64,000 nt of DNA from Aquipluma nitroreducens (GCF_009689585.1 NZ_AP018694.1:2433001-2497000), one strand, 5' to 3'; counted from the first letter of the stretch, positions 1-9,773 are shown. A program made the numbers and translations. The notes: a model not told the origin generated them from the letters alone.

Positions 1-1365
1 TCCTTGTTCCAGAATTGGACTATCTCCATTATCAGTGATATTCCCTCCCGTTGTTACTGAGGTTGAATTATTATTATATGGCGCTATTGTAGCTAATTGC
101 GGTATATCACCTTTTATACATCTAACAGACAATCCATAAAGTTTATTTATCGTAGTAATTTGGCAAGAAGGATCGTTGATAATAAGACCCACACGGTAGG
201 CATCTGAAGTAGAAGATTCGGTAGAACTCCACCAATATCCTTCATGTCCAATTCCCCAAAAGCCACTGTAACGATAACCTCCTGGTCCTGCGCTATATCC
301 ACTTTCGTTTGTTCCAGCTTGGATCGGTTGCTCCCAATGGGTTTTACCAGATTCTTTAAGCTTGTTTCCTGCTGAATTACCATCTAAATATGCGATCAAA
401 GTTTTCCATTCTTCAGACGTTGGAATGTGCCAGCCAATTGGGGCAATCTTTAAAGTATCAGTTACTGTTGAATACTGATATAATGCACCAAAAAACTTAA
501 TATTGTTGGCGTTATTTTGGTACCAACAATATCCTCCAATATTTAATGAGTTGAGAGAATCCCAATCTTTGTCGTCATAAATTTGAGGGATTACATCTCC
601 AGTTCTATATTTGGTTGTTCTTAAGTTTTCAGCCATCCAAAGCTGATTGCCAATTTTGACAACAGGATAATTATTACCGTCAGCATCGGCACATTCAACG
701 AAATCAAAGGATAGTGTCTTGCTTTGAGTCGGAACATCCATTACAATAGTGCTGTACTTGCCAGAAGTTCCTTGAAATTTCAATCGATCACCTTCATTAT
801 ATTGCCATGTTTGCTCTATGGATGCATTTTTAAGTGTTGTTTTATTTTGATTGACCTCGCTTAATCCATTATAAGTGATAGAAACGTTTGAATTCGTTTT
901 GCCGTTGCAGACTACTTTTTGGGTAAACTTTCTATCTTCGAGTAACACCTGAATGGTAAAAACTCCATTACCTAATCCATCAATTTTAAAAGACTGAAAT
1001 CCACTCTTAATTCTTTGTTGTTGCTCGTTAATCTCTCTTCCGCTAATATCATAAATGGCGACAGTAACCATTCCAGATTTTTGAGCTTCAAATTGGACTT
1101 GGAAATCACCAGAAGATGGATTCGGGTATACAATCATCGGATAGTCTATGTACTCCAATAATGGAGTGTTCCCGGTAACCTTATCCATCAAATGAAGCGT
1201 CTTTGAACCTGCAAAAGTGATGCTCTTACCTTGGGTAAGGTTTTCGACAGTTACAGTTTCAACCGTAGTACTTGATCCGGTACCTGAAAAATTGATTAGA
1301 TAATTCTGAGCGTGAAGGATTAATACACTTAACGAGAGAAATATGAATAGAATTGGTTTTTTCAT
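1..1365 (-). CDS. Secreted FISUMP-domain protein with an internal T9SS-type sorting-like module (3' end outside window)
   Basis: The reading frame is open from an ATG at 1365 to the window edge, giving 455 residues with the C-terminus missing. Residues 1-20 form a signal peptide ending in HAQ. Residues 78-155 look like a Bacteroidota type A sorting domain: a YPNPSSG motif at 80-86, then an IYDISGR strand and an NGVFTIQV strand. From about residue 230 the protein matches the FISUMP family (Fibrobacter succinogenes major paralogous domain), with GNQLWMAENLRTTKY, GWHIPTSEEW, GYWWSS and LSVRCIKG blocks. Export across both membranes is likely. The sorting-like module is normally C-terminal, so finding it near the N-terminus is odd. 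The biological role is unknown. Confidence 0.85.
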   Translation of the reverse strand, partial: MKKPILFIFLSLSVLILHAQNYLINFSGTGSSTTVETVTVENLTQGKSITFAGSKTLHLMDKVTGNTPLLEYIDYPMIVYPNPSSGDFQVQFEAQKSGMVTVAIYDISGREINEQQQRIKSGFQSFKIDGLGNGVFTIQVLLEDRKFTQKVVCNGKTNSNVSITYNGLSEVNQNKTTLKNASIEQTWQYNEGDRLKFQGTSGKYSTIVMDVPTQSKTLSFDFVECADADGNNYPVVKIGNQLWMAENLRTTKYRTGDVIPQIYDDKDWDSLNSLNIGGYCWYQNNANNIKFFGALYQYSTVTDTLKIAPIGWHIPTSEEWKTLIAYLDGNSAGNKLKESGKTHWEQPIQAGTNESGYSAGPGGYRYSGFWGIGHEGYWWSSTESSTSDAYRVGLIINDPSCQITTINKLYGLSVRCIKGDIPQLATIAPYNNNSTSVTTGGNITDNGDSPILEQG

Positions 1366-1504
1366 TGCATTGGGTTTTGTTAGCAGCCTGAAATTTACAA
1401 AATCTGTCTGAATGATTTCTATCCATTTTATAAATGGTGCCTTTGATGGATGAACCTTTGAATTTGAACGATTATTGGAAAAGTAAAGACCTTGCTCACT
1501 ATTT

Positions 1505-2713
1505 TTAGTAAAGACAATCATTAATATCAAAGGTCTTTTCCATGTCAAGGCTAGCCAGATAATGTTCGGTAACCACACTATTGGAATGACCCAGCATTTC
1601 AGAAATCTCATCCTTGGATTTACCAGCTCTTTTCAGGGTTGTGGCGTAGCTATCGCGTGCCGTTTTCAGCTTCAGTTCCACCGATAAATTCAGTTTCTTA
1701 CTGATTTCACCGAGTTTTTTGTTGATGGGTATTGTTACCCTGTTGATTTTATTTCGGAAGGTATTATCATTAAAATCTTCCTTGAAATACCCCAAAATAA
1801 ACGGACTATCCTTCACTCCAACCTTGTCAATCAGTTCCTGCACCTTTGGAGTTATCGGAACTACAATGTCCTTTTTGTTATACCTGCGGGTTGTTTCGGT
1901 TTTCATTCTTTTGAACACGAAGTAATCACCTTTAATATTTGTCCACTTCATTCTGAGCAGGTCTGCCATGTTAATCCCGTTGCAGCGATACAGAAACAAC
2001 CATATATCTCGTGCGTATTCGTGTTCGTCGCTGACAAATTCATCCAGCTCCGCAATTCGTTTAATTTCTTTATTGGAAAGAACCAGTTTCTGACCCCAGT
2101 AATTTCCGACAGAGTAACCGCCTTTGCCAAAAGGGTAGGTATAGGAATCCGGAATCAGCTTCTCAACCTTTGAAAAATGATTGATCAGACTTCGTAAATG
2201 GCGAATGTAGGATGAAGCCGTTGCTTCAGAACTACCTTTTAGAGTTCTTTCCCTTTCGAATTTATTCAACATGTCGGGTGTTACATCCCAAACTGTAATC
2301 CCAGGTTTAAAGGTTTCCAAAACGTTCTTCGTGGTCTTGTAATGGTCCTTGGTTCTGATCTTGATTTTATCGTTGGTTTCGAGATACCTGTCAAACAGAT
2401 CACTGAGCATTAAACCTTCTGGAATGACTTTTTCTTCCTGATAGACGAGTTTTCTGAATTGAGTCTTGTCAAAGGGTTTCAACTGACCAAATATCCGTTC
2501 ACATTTGGACAGGAACGTATTACAATCTTCACGAAATTTAACATGTTCTTCGTCCATTGACTTTCTGGTGAACACCAAGTCATACTGTTTCTTGTTAATT
2601 TTGACGATGTTCAGGAACATGACATCATTCCCGTTAACCATCCTTACGGTTAGGTTGTACTGGTTACTTTTCTTCTTAACCCGTGTGTCTAATACGATAT
2701 TGAACTTTGCCAT
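1505..2713 (-). CDS. Tyrosine recombinase / phage-type integrase
   Basis: This 402-residue site-specific recombinase has the Bacteroidota layout: an N-terminal arm-binding region, a SAM-like core-binding domain at about 100-205, and a catalytic domain at about 210-395. C-terminal catalytic residues are visible: R353 in TARDSYATTL, H376 in LGHSN and nucleophile Y385 in EHYL. The HxxR histidine position is K350, and the usual first arginine aligns with the CNGIN stretch (N245, with R243 nearby), so the active site departs from the canonical R-K-H-R-H-Y set. The gene lies 5 bp downstream of a small HTH gene, a typical integrase/excisionase pair. It probably mobilised the accessory block up to about 9.5 kb. 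I found no attL/attR duplication by eye. Confidence 0.9.
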   Translation of the reverse strand: MAKFNIVLDTRVKKKSNQYNLTVRMVNGNDVMFLNIVKINKKQYDLVFTRKSMDEEHVKFREDCNTFLSKCERIFGQLKPFDKTQFRKLVYQEEKVIPEGLMLSDLFDRYLETNDKIKIRTKDHYKTTKNVLETFKPGITVWDVTPDMLNKFERERTLKGSSEATASSYIRHLRSLINHFSKVEKLIPDSYTYPFGKGGYSVGNYWGQKLVLSNKEIKRIAELDEFVSDEHEYARDIWLFLYRCNGINMADLLRMKWTNIKGDYFVFKRMKTETTRRYNKKDIVVPITPKVQELIDKVGVKDSPFILGYFKEDFNDNTFRNKINRVTIPINKKLGEISKKLNLSVELKLKTARDSYATTLKRAGKSKDEISEMLGHSNSVVTEHYLASLDMEKTFDINDCLY

Positions 2714-2718
2714 GGTGA

Positions 2719-2952
2719 TTAGTTATTTCTGAAAGTTGGTAACTCCGGAAGTTTGGTTTGGGTAACAACATTTTGTTTGACCCATGTATCAATCTGTTCT
2801 TTAATGAACACGTTTTTGGTTCCAAGTTTCGCATAGGGTATGAAATTCATACCCACCCAACGGTAAACTGTTGATTCTGCAACGTGTAAATACTTACTGA
2901 CCATTTCTACATTCATATAAAATGATTCATCTATTTTGTTTTCTGTTTTCAT
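2719..2952 (-). CDS. Excisionase-like helix-turn-helix protein
   Basis: This 77-residue protein carries a MerR/excisionase-type winged helix (HTH_17 family): VSKYLHVAESTVYRWVG at about 14-30, followed by a wing of the form PYAKLGTKNVFIK and the helix EQIDTWVKQ. Such proteins bind DNA near attachment sites and bias integrases towards excision, or regulate the element. It sits 5 bp upstream of the integrase and is very likely co-transcribed with it. Family assignment is solid; the excisionase role is inferred from position. Confidence 0.8.
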   Translation of the reverse strand: MKTENKIDESFYMNVEMVSKYLHVAESTVYRWVGMNFIPYAKLGTKNVFIKEQIDTWVKQNVVTQTKLPELPTFRNN

Positions 2953-3405
2953 TACTTTTCAATTGTAAATTATAAGCTAAAAATTTGGTGTTAGGAAAAT
3001 TTGAGTGCTATCAAATTGTGATCAAGTCTCTGGCGTAGAGTATGTTGAGCCAAGCAATTTTATGATCTGGTTCTCTCTTGGAGATCTTTCGAGCCAAACA
3101 AATAGCAGATCGATCTCTCTCCGAGGATCCCTTTTTCTCTCCCGGGGCTGCCGGGAGCCTTGCCGGAAGCTCTGCGGGGTATTCTGTCTTAATATATGAT
3201 ATTCAGGTAGTTATAAACTAAACTCAATATCTCTTTCGAAATTTTCTGGTATTTTTTCAGAGTTGACCTGTTTTTTCGATTTACTTTTCGACAAAAACCT
3301 GTTGATTCAAAATCTCTTGGAGAATCAAAAAAAATTCTGGCCTGGAAATTTCAAAAATCAGGGTATTGAATCTTTCAAACTTCCTGTTAACAGCAGTCTT
3401 CGTTT
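2953..3405. other. 453-bp non-coding interval with GC-rich hairpins
   Basis: No convincing gene is present. The stretch at about 3110-3185 is far more GC-rich than its flanks and contains a perfect 7-bp inverted repeat, CTCCCGG at 3139-3145 and CCGGGAG at 3151-3157, with further complementary GCCGG/CCGG pieces alongside. The remainder (3190-3400) is AT-rich and featureless. It could hold the promoter of the HTH/integrase pair, a structured RNA or a DNA-processing site of the mobile element; nothing decides between these. Confidence 0.4.
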
Positions 3406-4071
3406 CTAATCAGGAATTTTGTTAACGATTCTTTTTAGATTCCTTTTTTGTTTGACACTTGTGAACTTGTTCAACTTATCAATCAAAAGAAGAACCTTTT
3501 CCCTGCTTGGTTCTGGTAATTTGTGGTTACCACTGTCTGCACCAATGTTTACCTGAATTGGATTACAGGACTTAATGAGTTCCACAAGTTCTTCCATATC
3601 AAATTCCAGTATAGGCTCGATGGTGACATACTTAGGTAAATCGATACGTAACATTGCTTCAGCACGTAAAGAGGGTTCGGGACTGTTGTTCATGATTTCT
3701 GGATAGAACCGATTTGATTCTATTGTTGTACAGATTACCGAATTTTGAGGTAATTCAAACTTTGACAATCTTCCGGGATTCTTGGTTTGAAAGAGATACT
3801 GGTTGTCGAAACTGTTACAATGATCGATAGTTCTTTGTATCCACTCCCTTGATATGTCTGAAGCAAACATATCATTACTACTACCAACGAAAATGAAATT
3901 TCCGTTTCCCAATTTTGTCCTGAGTTCTTTTTCATCAAACCGGACAGGATTTAGGTTTCCCCAACGTTTCACATAACAATAGGAACAATCATGGTAACAG
4001 GAGCCTTTGACTGTGTTCCATGTATGGGAAACGAATCCATACATGTTTCCTTTACTAACGTTTAAAGCCAT
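3406..4071 (-). CDS. DUF5131 (phage gp37/gp68-like) radical-SAM-type protein
   Basis: This 221-residue protein has a CX3CX2C motif at C25-C29-C32, the signature of radical SAM [4Fe-4S] enzymes. It is followed by blocks typical of DUF5131: RFDEKELRTKLG, FIFVGSSNDMFA, YLFQTKNPGR and VTIEPILEFD, and a NIGADSGNHKLPEPS block near the C-terminus. Family members are common on phages and genomic islands, often beside a three-Cys-motif partner protein TcmP, which is not seen here. The substrate is unknown. The IS21 left end begins 50 bp upstream of the start codon, so the native promoter and any upstream partner may have been removed. Confidence 0.8.
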   Translation of the reverse strand: MALNVSKGNMYGFVSHTWNTVKGSCYHDCSYCYVKRWGNLNPVRFDEKELRTKLGNGNFIFVGSSNDMFASDISREWIQRTIDHCNSFDNQYLFQTKNPGRLSKFELPQNSVICTTIESNRFYPEIMNNSPEPSLRAEAMLRIDLPKYVTIEPILEFDMEELVELIKSCNPIQVNIGADSGNHKLPEPSREKVLLLIDKLNKFTSVKQKRNLKRIVNKIPD

Positions 4072-4311
4072 AAAATTTAATTTAAAATATTAATAATGAA
4101 TTATATAGTTCTGTCAACGAGTGGACACGCCGGATAAAATATCCAGTGTTCGCCGGAACAAATTGACCACCTTCCGCCGGTCAAAATGGTTGGGTTGCGC
4201 CGGAGCAAATTGACCACCCTCTAAGAACGATTTATCCTTGTTGATTAGCGGGCATTTATGATTAAGTTGGCTTTGTTCAATATAATCAAAATGTCAAATA
4301 AACTAATCATT

Positions 4312-5850
4312 ATGAGCAAGGTAAGAAGCATTATCAGGCTTTACACCGAGGGTGTAAGTAAACAGTCCATCGGGGAACGGACAGGTCTTCCCCGCAATAG
4401 TGTTAAGAAGTATATCAGGTTGTTCCTGGCTTCGGGCAAATCGCCCCAGGAGATTCAACTGATGAGTGACACTGAACTTGAGCAGATGTTTCTGGATATG
4501 GTTCCACGCAATCATATTGAGAATGATCTGCGTTATCAATCTCTGGAAGCATTTTTCCCCACCATGGAAAAAGCATTGAAGATCCGGGGAAACACCAAGG
4601 AGAAGCTTTGGGAGCAATATTTTGAACAGCATCCTGCAGGCTATCGGTTTTCACAGTTCAAGCATTATTATCTTCTCTGGAAGAAGGTTCGTAATCCGGT
4701 TATGCACATTGAGCATAAGGCCGGGGAGAAGATGTATGTTGATTATGCAGGCGAAAAACTCAAGGTTTTAGATCCGGAAACATTAGACATCACAGAGGTA
4801 GAGGTTTTTGTCGCCATACTGGGTGCAAGCCAGTTGACCTACGTAGAGGCCAGTTATACCCAACAGAAGGAAGACTTCATCAACTCCTGCGAAAATGCAT
4901 TACATTACTTCGGAGGTGTTCCTAATGCCATCGTTACGGATAACTTAAAATCGGCGGTAATCAAGAGTAATCGTTATGAGCCAACACTTAATGAGGCTTT
5001 TCGTGACTTCGTAAGCTATTATTCGATGGCGGCTTTACCGGCAGCTCCGTATAAACCCAAACACAAAGCGTTGGTAGAAGGTGCCGTCAAAATCATTTAC
5101 CGTTCGATTTACAGCATTTTAAAGGGTAATGTATATTCTTGCATTGAACTGCTAAATAGCGCGATCAGGGAGGCACTGGAAGCTCATAATAACAGGCCGC
5201 TTACAGGAAGGCCATTCAGCAGGCGACAGTTATTCGAAGATACTGAACGACACTTTTTGCACCCTTTACCTGAAAAGAGATATGAGTTGAAGCGACGCTA
5301 TATCGCTTCTGTGATGAAGAACAATTACGTCTGCCTTGCCGAGGATAAGCATTATTACAGTGTTCCTTACCATTTTATCGGCAAGAAGGTAACCTTGCTT
5401 TACAGCCAATCTGAGGTTGAAATTTATCACCGCTACGAGCGAATTGCAGTGCACAAAAGGAACAGGCACCTTTTTGGACACACAACAATAACAGATCATC
5501 TGGCCTCGCAGCACCGCTTCATGAGCGACTGGAACCCCGATAAATTTATCGAACGAGCCGCAGAGGTAGGCCCTCAAACAAAAGAATATATTATCCAGTT
5601 GCTAAATGCCCGGCAGCATCCGGAGCAGACCTATCGATCCTGCCAGGGAGTTTTAAGTTTTTCGGTACGTGCCGGAAAAGAGCGGCTTAACAATGCTTGT
5701 CTGCGTGCACTTCAATATGGCGATTACAGCTATCAGACCATCCGGGTAATCCTTGAAAAAGGACTTGACCGAAACGTTGATGATCAGCAGCATGTTGATC
5801 AGTCAATGCCCCCTCACCTGAACATACGTGGTAAAAACTATTACCGGTAA
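4312..5850 (+). CDS. istA: IS21-family transposase IstA
   Basis: This is the DDE transposase of the IS21 element. An N-terminal HTH (SIIRLYTEGVSKQSIGERTG) is followed by an rve-type catalytic core with candidate acidic residues in MYVDYAGEKL, AIVTDNLKSAV and KALVEGAVK, and a Mu-type C-terminal domain. Three in-frame ATGs exist at 4258, 4291 and 4312; I chose 4312 because the recognisable HTH homology starts there, but 4258 would give 530 residues. The frame is intact to the stop. istB follows after 66 bp, so both are probably translated from one transcript. Confidence 0.93.
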   Translation: MSKVRSIIRLYTEGVSKQSIGERTGLPRNSVKKYIRLFLASGKSPQEIQLMSDTELEQMFLDMVPRNHIENDLRYQSLEAFFPTMEKALKIRGNTKEKLWEQYFEQHPAGYRFSQFKHYYLLWKKVRNPVMHIEHKAGEKMYVDYAGEKLKVLDPETLDITEVEVFVAILGASQLTYVEASYTQQKEDFINSCENALHYFGGVPNAIVTDNLKSAVIKSNRYEPTLNEAFRDFVSYYSMAALPAAPYKPKHKALVEGAVKIIYRSIYSILKGNVYSCIELLNSAIREALEAHNNRPLTGRPFSRRQLFEDTERHFLHPLPEKRYELKRRYIASVMKNNYVCLAEDKHYYSVPYHFIGKKVTLLYSQSEVEIYHRYERIAVHKRNRHLFGHTTITDHLASQHRFMSDWNPDKFIERAAEVGPQTKEYIIQLLNARQHPEQTYRSCQGVLSFSVRAGKERLNNACLRALQYGDYSYQTIRVILEKGLDRNVDDQQHVDQSMPPHLNIRGKNYYR

Positions 5851-5916
5851 TATCTCCCCGGAGGAAAGCTGTAACGGCTACCCCTCCGGGTATTGTTTAA
5901 CCTTAAATCGAATAAA

Positions 5917-6672
5917 ATGAATGAGCAAACGCTTCAAAAAATGAGACAGATGAAGTTCTTCGGTATGGTTCGTGCCTTTAGAACAAGCATCGAGAATGGC
6001 AGCATGATTCAAATGACAGGCGATGAAATGGTATCGATGCTTATTGATGCCGAATGGGATGATCGTAACAATCGCCGCATAGAGAGGCAAATGCGCAATG
6101 CAAAGTTCCGTTATAAAGCCAACATTGAGCAGTTGCACTTTGATATAGATCGCAACCTGGACAAAAATCAGTTCATGCGTATGGCTGAGTGTACTTTTAT
6201 CGGAAGAAAAGAGAATCTTCTGATCACCGGGAGTACCGGAATAGGCAAGAGCTTCATTGCTTCTGCTATCGGAAATCAAGCCTGTACCCTTGGGTTCAAA
6301 GTACTTTATGCCAACACTACAAAGCTGTTTACAAGATTAAAAATGGCCAAAGCAGATGGTTCGTACATCAGAGAAGTTGCAAAGATAGAAAGACAGGATC
6401 TTTTGATTCTGGACGATTTTGGCTTGCAGCCGCTTGATGCATCAAACAGGTCGGTACTTATGGAAATCGTGGAAGATCGTCACGGAAACCGTTCAACCAT
6501 TATAACCTCTCAGTTGCCAGTGGCACAATGGTATGAGGTTATCGGAGAACAAACAATAGCGGATGCAATACTTGACCGCATTGTTCATGATGCTCATCGA
6601 ATGGAACTTGTAGGAGAATCAATACGAAGAAGACAACGAAACAAAATCGTAGAAACTGTTGAATCAGAATAA
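5917..6672 (+). CDS. istB: IS21-family helper ATPase IstB
   Basis: This DnaC/IstB-type AAA+ ATPase assists IstA in target selection. Walker A is GSTGIGKS and Walker B is LLILDDFG, followed by a sensor-like TSQLPVAQWYE region and the C-terminal arginine-rich SIRRRQRNK tail. It starts at ATG 5917 (MNEQTLQKM), which fits the family N-terminus better than the in-frame ATG at 5893. The length of 251 residues is normal, and the gene appears intact, so the element may still be active. Confidence 0.93.
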   Translation: MNEQTLQKMRQMKFFGMVRAFRTSIENGSMIQMTGDEMVSMLIDAEWDDRNNRRIERQMRNAKFRYKANIEQLHFDIDRNLDKNQFMRMAECTFIGRKENLLITGSTGIGKSFIASAIGNQACTLGFKVLYANTTKLFTRLKMAKADGSYIREVAKIERQDLLILDDFGLQPLDASNRSVLMEIVEDRHGNRSTIITSQLPVAQWYEVIGEQTIADAILDRIVHDAHRMELVGESIRRRQRNKIVETVESE

Positions 6673-6798
6673 ATAAATCTAATTTTGTATAACTCTAATC
6701 AAAACAAGGAAATGATCGTTCTCAATATTGAAAATAGGTGGTCAATTTACTCCGGCGAAAGGTGGTCAATATAAAACGGCGCGGACTGGTCAATTTAA

Positions 6799-7668
<870 letters not shown>

Positions 7669-7729
7669 TCAAGATAATTGGAAATTTCTTTGTTCCAATT
7701 AATAACATGAATCTTAATTGGTTTTAGTG

Positions 7730-8620
7730 TTAAAAAAATGCAGTAATAATAGTAATTAGACTACTACCAAGATTGACTGCACTGAATGTCAAGGTAACTA
7801 ATGTTACATTCTTTTTCTTCTGATTTTCAGAAGAGGATTCTTCAATTGAAAATAATCTAAGCAGTAAGAAATGTCTATAAATGGAGGTAATTGATAATAT
7901 TAATATGGCTAGTATTATACCTAAGATATATTGTTTTGGATATAAGACCAAGTCTTGAAAAATGAAGTCTAATTTTAAGTTTTTCACATAACAAATTAAT
8001 GCAACCCAAGAAGATACAAATATTAGAGCAATCATATATATAAGCTGATCAATAATAGCTTCTTGTTTCCAATTTTCAATTTTTGATCTATATAAGCGGG
8101 AAGTTGAAGAAAAAAAGTAAATGCTAAAAATTAATAATGCTAATGAAATTCCCAAAAATGTGAAATTACTTACATCCTTAGTTATATCTCTTGAATTTAA
8201 TTTATACTCTTCAAGAGTTGAATTTAAACCAATAGCAAAATTTGGAGTACCATTGTTTAAACTATAGGTTATAAGCCCAGGGTAACCAGTCCCTAAACCT
8301 GTACCTCCACCTCCACCTGTACCTCCACCAGTACCAGTAGTTGAACCTGTACCTTCACCAGTACCAGTAGTTGAACCTTCTATTCTGTGTGCTCCAGTCC
8401 CATCTGTTCCATCAACTTTAGTGATCTCAAATTGAGAAGAAATATTTGTTGAATCAAGAACAATTGAGCCTGAGGTATAATTTTTAGCTTTTGAAAGACT
8501 CCTCTCTACTTCTGAAATAGTGACTTTCTCATCTTGATTCTTAATCTTTTGATTCAGTATATCAGACACAGGAACACTAGAGCAGAAACAACTGGAAAGG
8601 TTAGATACAATTAACTCCAT
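7730..8620 (-). CDS. Hypothetical membrane protein with a Gly/Thr-rich repeat
   Basis: I do not recognise a family. The 296 residues comprise a soluble N-terminal part, a low-complexity Gly-Thr segment at about 80-114 built from a repeated GSTTGTGxGT decapeptide, and four predicted membrane segments (about 152-171, 190-211, 229-247, 272-294). The membrane-rich C-terminal half suggests a small inner-membrane protein. It is AT-rich relative to the core genes and sits alone between the hsdM remnant and another orphan gene, so it probably belongs to the imported block. Function cannot be inferred. Confidence 0.6.
   Translation of the reverse strand: MELIVSNLSSCFCSSVPVSDILNQKIKNQDEKVTISEVERSLSKAKNYTSGSIVLDSTNISSQFEITKVDGTDGTGAHRIEGSTTGTGEGTGSTTGTGGGTGGGGGTGLGTGYPGLITYSLNNGTPNFAIGLNSTLEEYKLNSRDITKDVSNFTFLGISLALLIFSIYFFSSTSRLYRSKIENWKQEAIIDQLIYMIALIFVSSWVALICYVKNLKLDFIFQDLVLYPKQYILGIILAILILSITSIYRHFLLLRLFSIEESSSENQKKKNVTLVTLTFSAVNLGSSLITIITAFF
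8326..8378. repeat. Direct repeat encoding the Gly/Thr stretch
   Basis: A 23-bp sequence (caccagtaccagtag followed by ttgaacct) occurs at 8326-8348 and again at 8356-8378, a 30-bp period that keeps the reading frame. Neighbouring shorter cctccacc units extend the low-complexity tract towards 8300. Repeat-number variation here would change the length of the Gly/Thr linker without a frameshift. Confidence 0.7.
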
Positions 8621-8853
8621 AATATGTGTATATTGTGTTCTATGTAAAAATAATTATAATTCTATTCTATATATTAAATTAGTCTGGATATTATTTTCAA
8701 CTTAAGTATTTATATGGCAATTTGTGTAGATATTTCTTCTCATTAGAATGTTACTTATAATAAGCTGGCAGCTATTTTTTTAATTTATTTGATAAAGGCA
8801 ATAATGTAATTTACAACAAACTTTTTAAAGATTTAGTATCCTCTAAAAAAGTT

Positions 8854-9468
8854 ATGGGAAATCACACAAATTATTACCTATTAATTCTTTCACTAATTAG
8901 ATTGAAAGATGAGTTCCAAAGAATCAAAATACCCAAATTACACCCTCTTATTCAGCTTCTGAGTACAAAATCAATTCATGTAGTAGATGGTTGTGAGGAT
9001 GTGCCTTCAAACAAAGATTTAGCAGCAGAACTTGATATTCCTATTACTAAATGTAATTCATATTTAAAGCAAATATTAGAGGAGCTAGTTAAAGATTTTG
9101 ATGTCTATAAACCTTTGGAAATAGATAAGGTCATTCATCATGTAATGATCATGCTTCACTATGAAGAGTGGAAAAGAGCTGAAGAAAATAAGAAAAGTGA
9201 TATGCCGGATTCTATATCATTTCATCTTCAACTTAAAGAGACTCCAAGAATTGGAGAATATATAGAATTTGAACTTGTTCCGGGCAATAGATTTGAAAGA
9301 GGAATAGTTCATGAAGTTAGGCATGTGATTCATGGAAAAACTCAAATCATTGAGATATATGCTCATCCATTGGACACGGATTATGACAGATGGATGAAAT
9401 TAAAAGAAAAATATGAAACACATCAAAGATGGCTGAGACAAATAGAACTCTCAAATAAAAGAATTTGA
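8854..9468 (+). CDS. Hypothetical protein with a possible HTH segment
   Basis: This 204-residue soluble protein belongs to no family I recognise. A segment at about 52-75 (NKDLAAELDIPITKCNSYLKQ) resembles a helix-turn-helix of the LuxR/sigma type, so DNA binding is possible. The remainder is a mixed alpha/beta region without membrane segments or a signal peptide. It begins at an ATG preceded by AT-rich DNA, has low GC, and lies just before the tRNA, consistent with membership of the accessory block. Confidence 0.6.
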   Translation: MGNHTNYYLLILSLIRLKDEFQRIKIPKLHPLIQLLSTKSIHVVDGCEDVPSNKDLAAELDIPITKCNSYLKQILEELVKDFDVYKPLEIDKVIHHVMIMLHYEEWKRAEENKKSDMPDSISFHLQLKETPRIGEYIEFELVPGNRFERGIVHEVRHVIHGKTQIIEIYAHPLDTDYDRWMKLKEKYETHQRWLRQIELSNKRI

Positions 9469-9550
9469 GCCTAGACATGTTTTCTTTTACTTCCCATTGA
9501 TTTTTCTTTTTGACAGGATTTGTATGTAGATTGTATGTATGAAAATAAAA

Positions 9551-9578
9551 AAGCAGCCACAACTCAATGTAACTGCTT
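9551..9578 (-). terminator. Possible terminator downstream of the tRNA
   Basis: On the minus strand a 6-bp stem AAGCAG/CTGCTT encloses a 16-nt loop and is followed by TTTTTATTTT. It begins 11 nt beyond the tRNA 3' end, the expected position for a tRNA terminator. The stem is short, so confidence is moderate. Confidence 0.45.
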
Positions 9579-9588
9579 GATTTTGAAG

Positions 9589-9662
9589 TGGGCCCAACTG
9601 GGCTTGAACCAGTGACTCCCTGATTATGAGTCAGGTGCTCTAACCAACTGAGCTATAGGCCC
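9589..9662 (-). tRNA. tRNA with CAT anticodon (elongator Met or Ile2)
   Basis: The minus strand folds into a complete cloverleaf of 74 nt. The acceptor stem is GGGCCTA/TGGGCCC, the D arm contains AGCTCAGTTGGTTAGAGC, the anticodon stem-loop is CCTGA-CTCATAA-TCAGG (anticodon CAT at 9626-9628), the T arm contains GGTTCAAGCC and the discriminator base is A. CCA is not encoded. A paired G1-C72 and the absence of the three G-C pairs of an initiator anticodon stem rule out tRNA-fMet. Elongator Met and lysidine-modified Ile2 cannot be separated by eye. Its 3' end faces the accessory region, as for many integration targets. Confidence 0.92.
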
Positions 9663-9773
9663 TGAAATATTGTAATGGTTTTATTTCCAGGTAAAATTTC
9701 AAACTACTAATCTGAACTCGTTTTTTCGGAGTGCAAGTTTACTGAATTCAACTAAATTTAACAAGTAAAATAA

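Noticed and set aside
1366-1504. attL duplicate of the tRNA 3' end near the integrase
   Set aside because: Comparing this gap with the tRNA 3' sequence (9589-9630) showed no shared stretch beyond a few bases.
3005-3199. Small open frame of 64 codons on the plus strand
   Set aside because: It runs through the GC-rich hairpin patch, has no recognisable domain and a composition unlike the neighbouring genes. It is better explained as chance.
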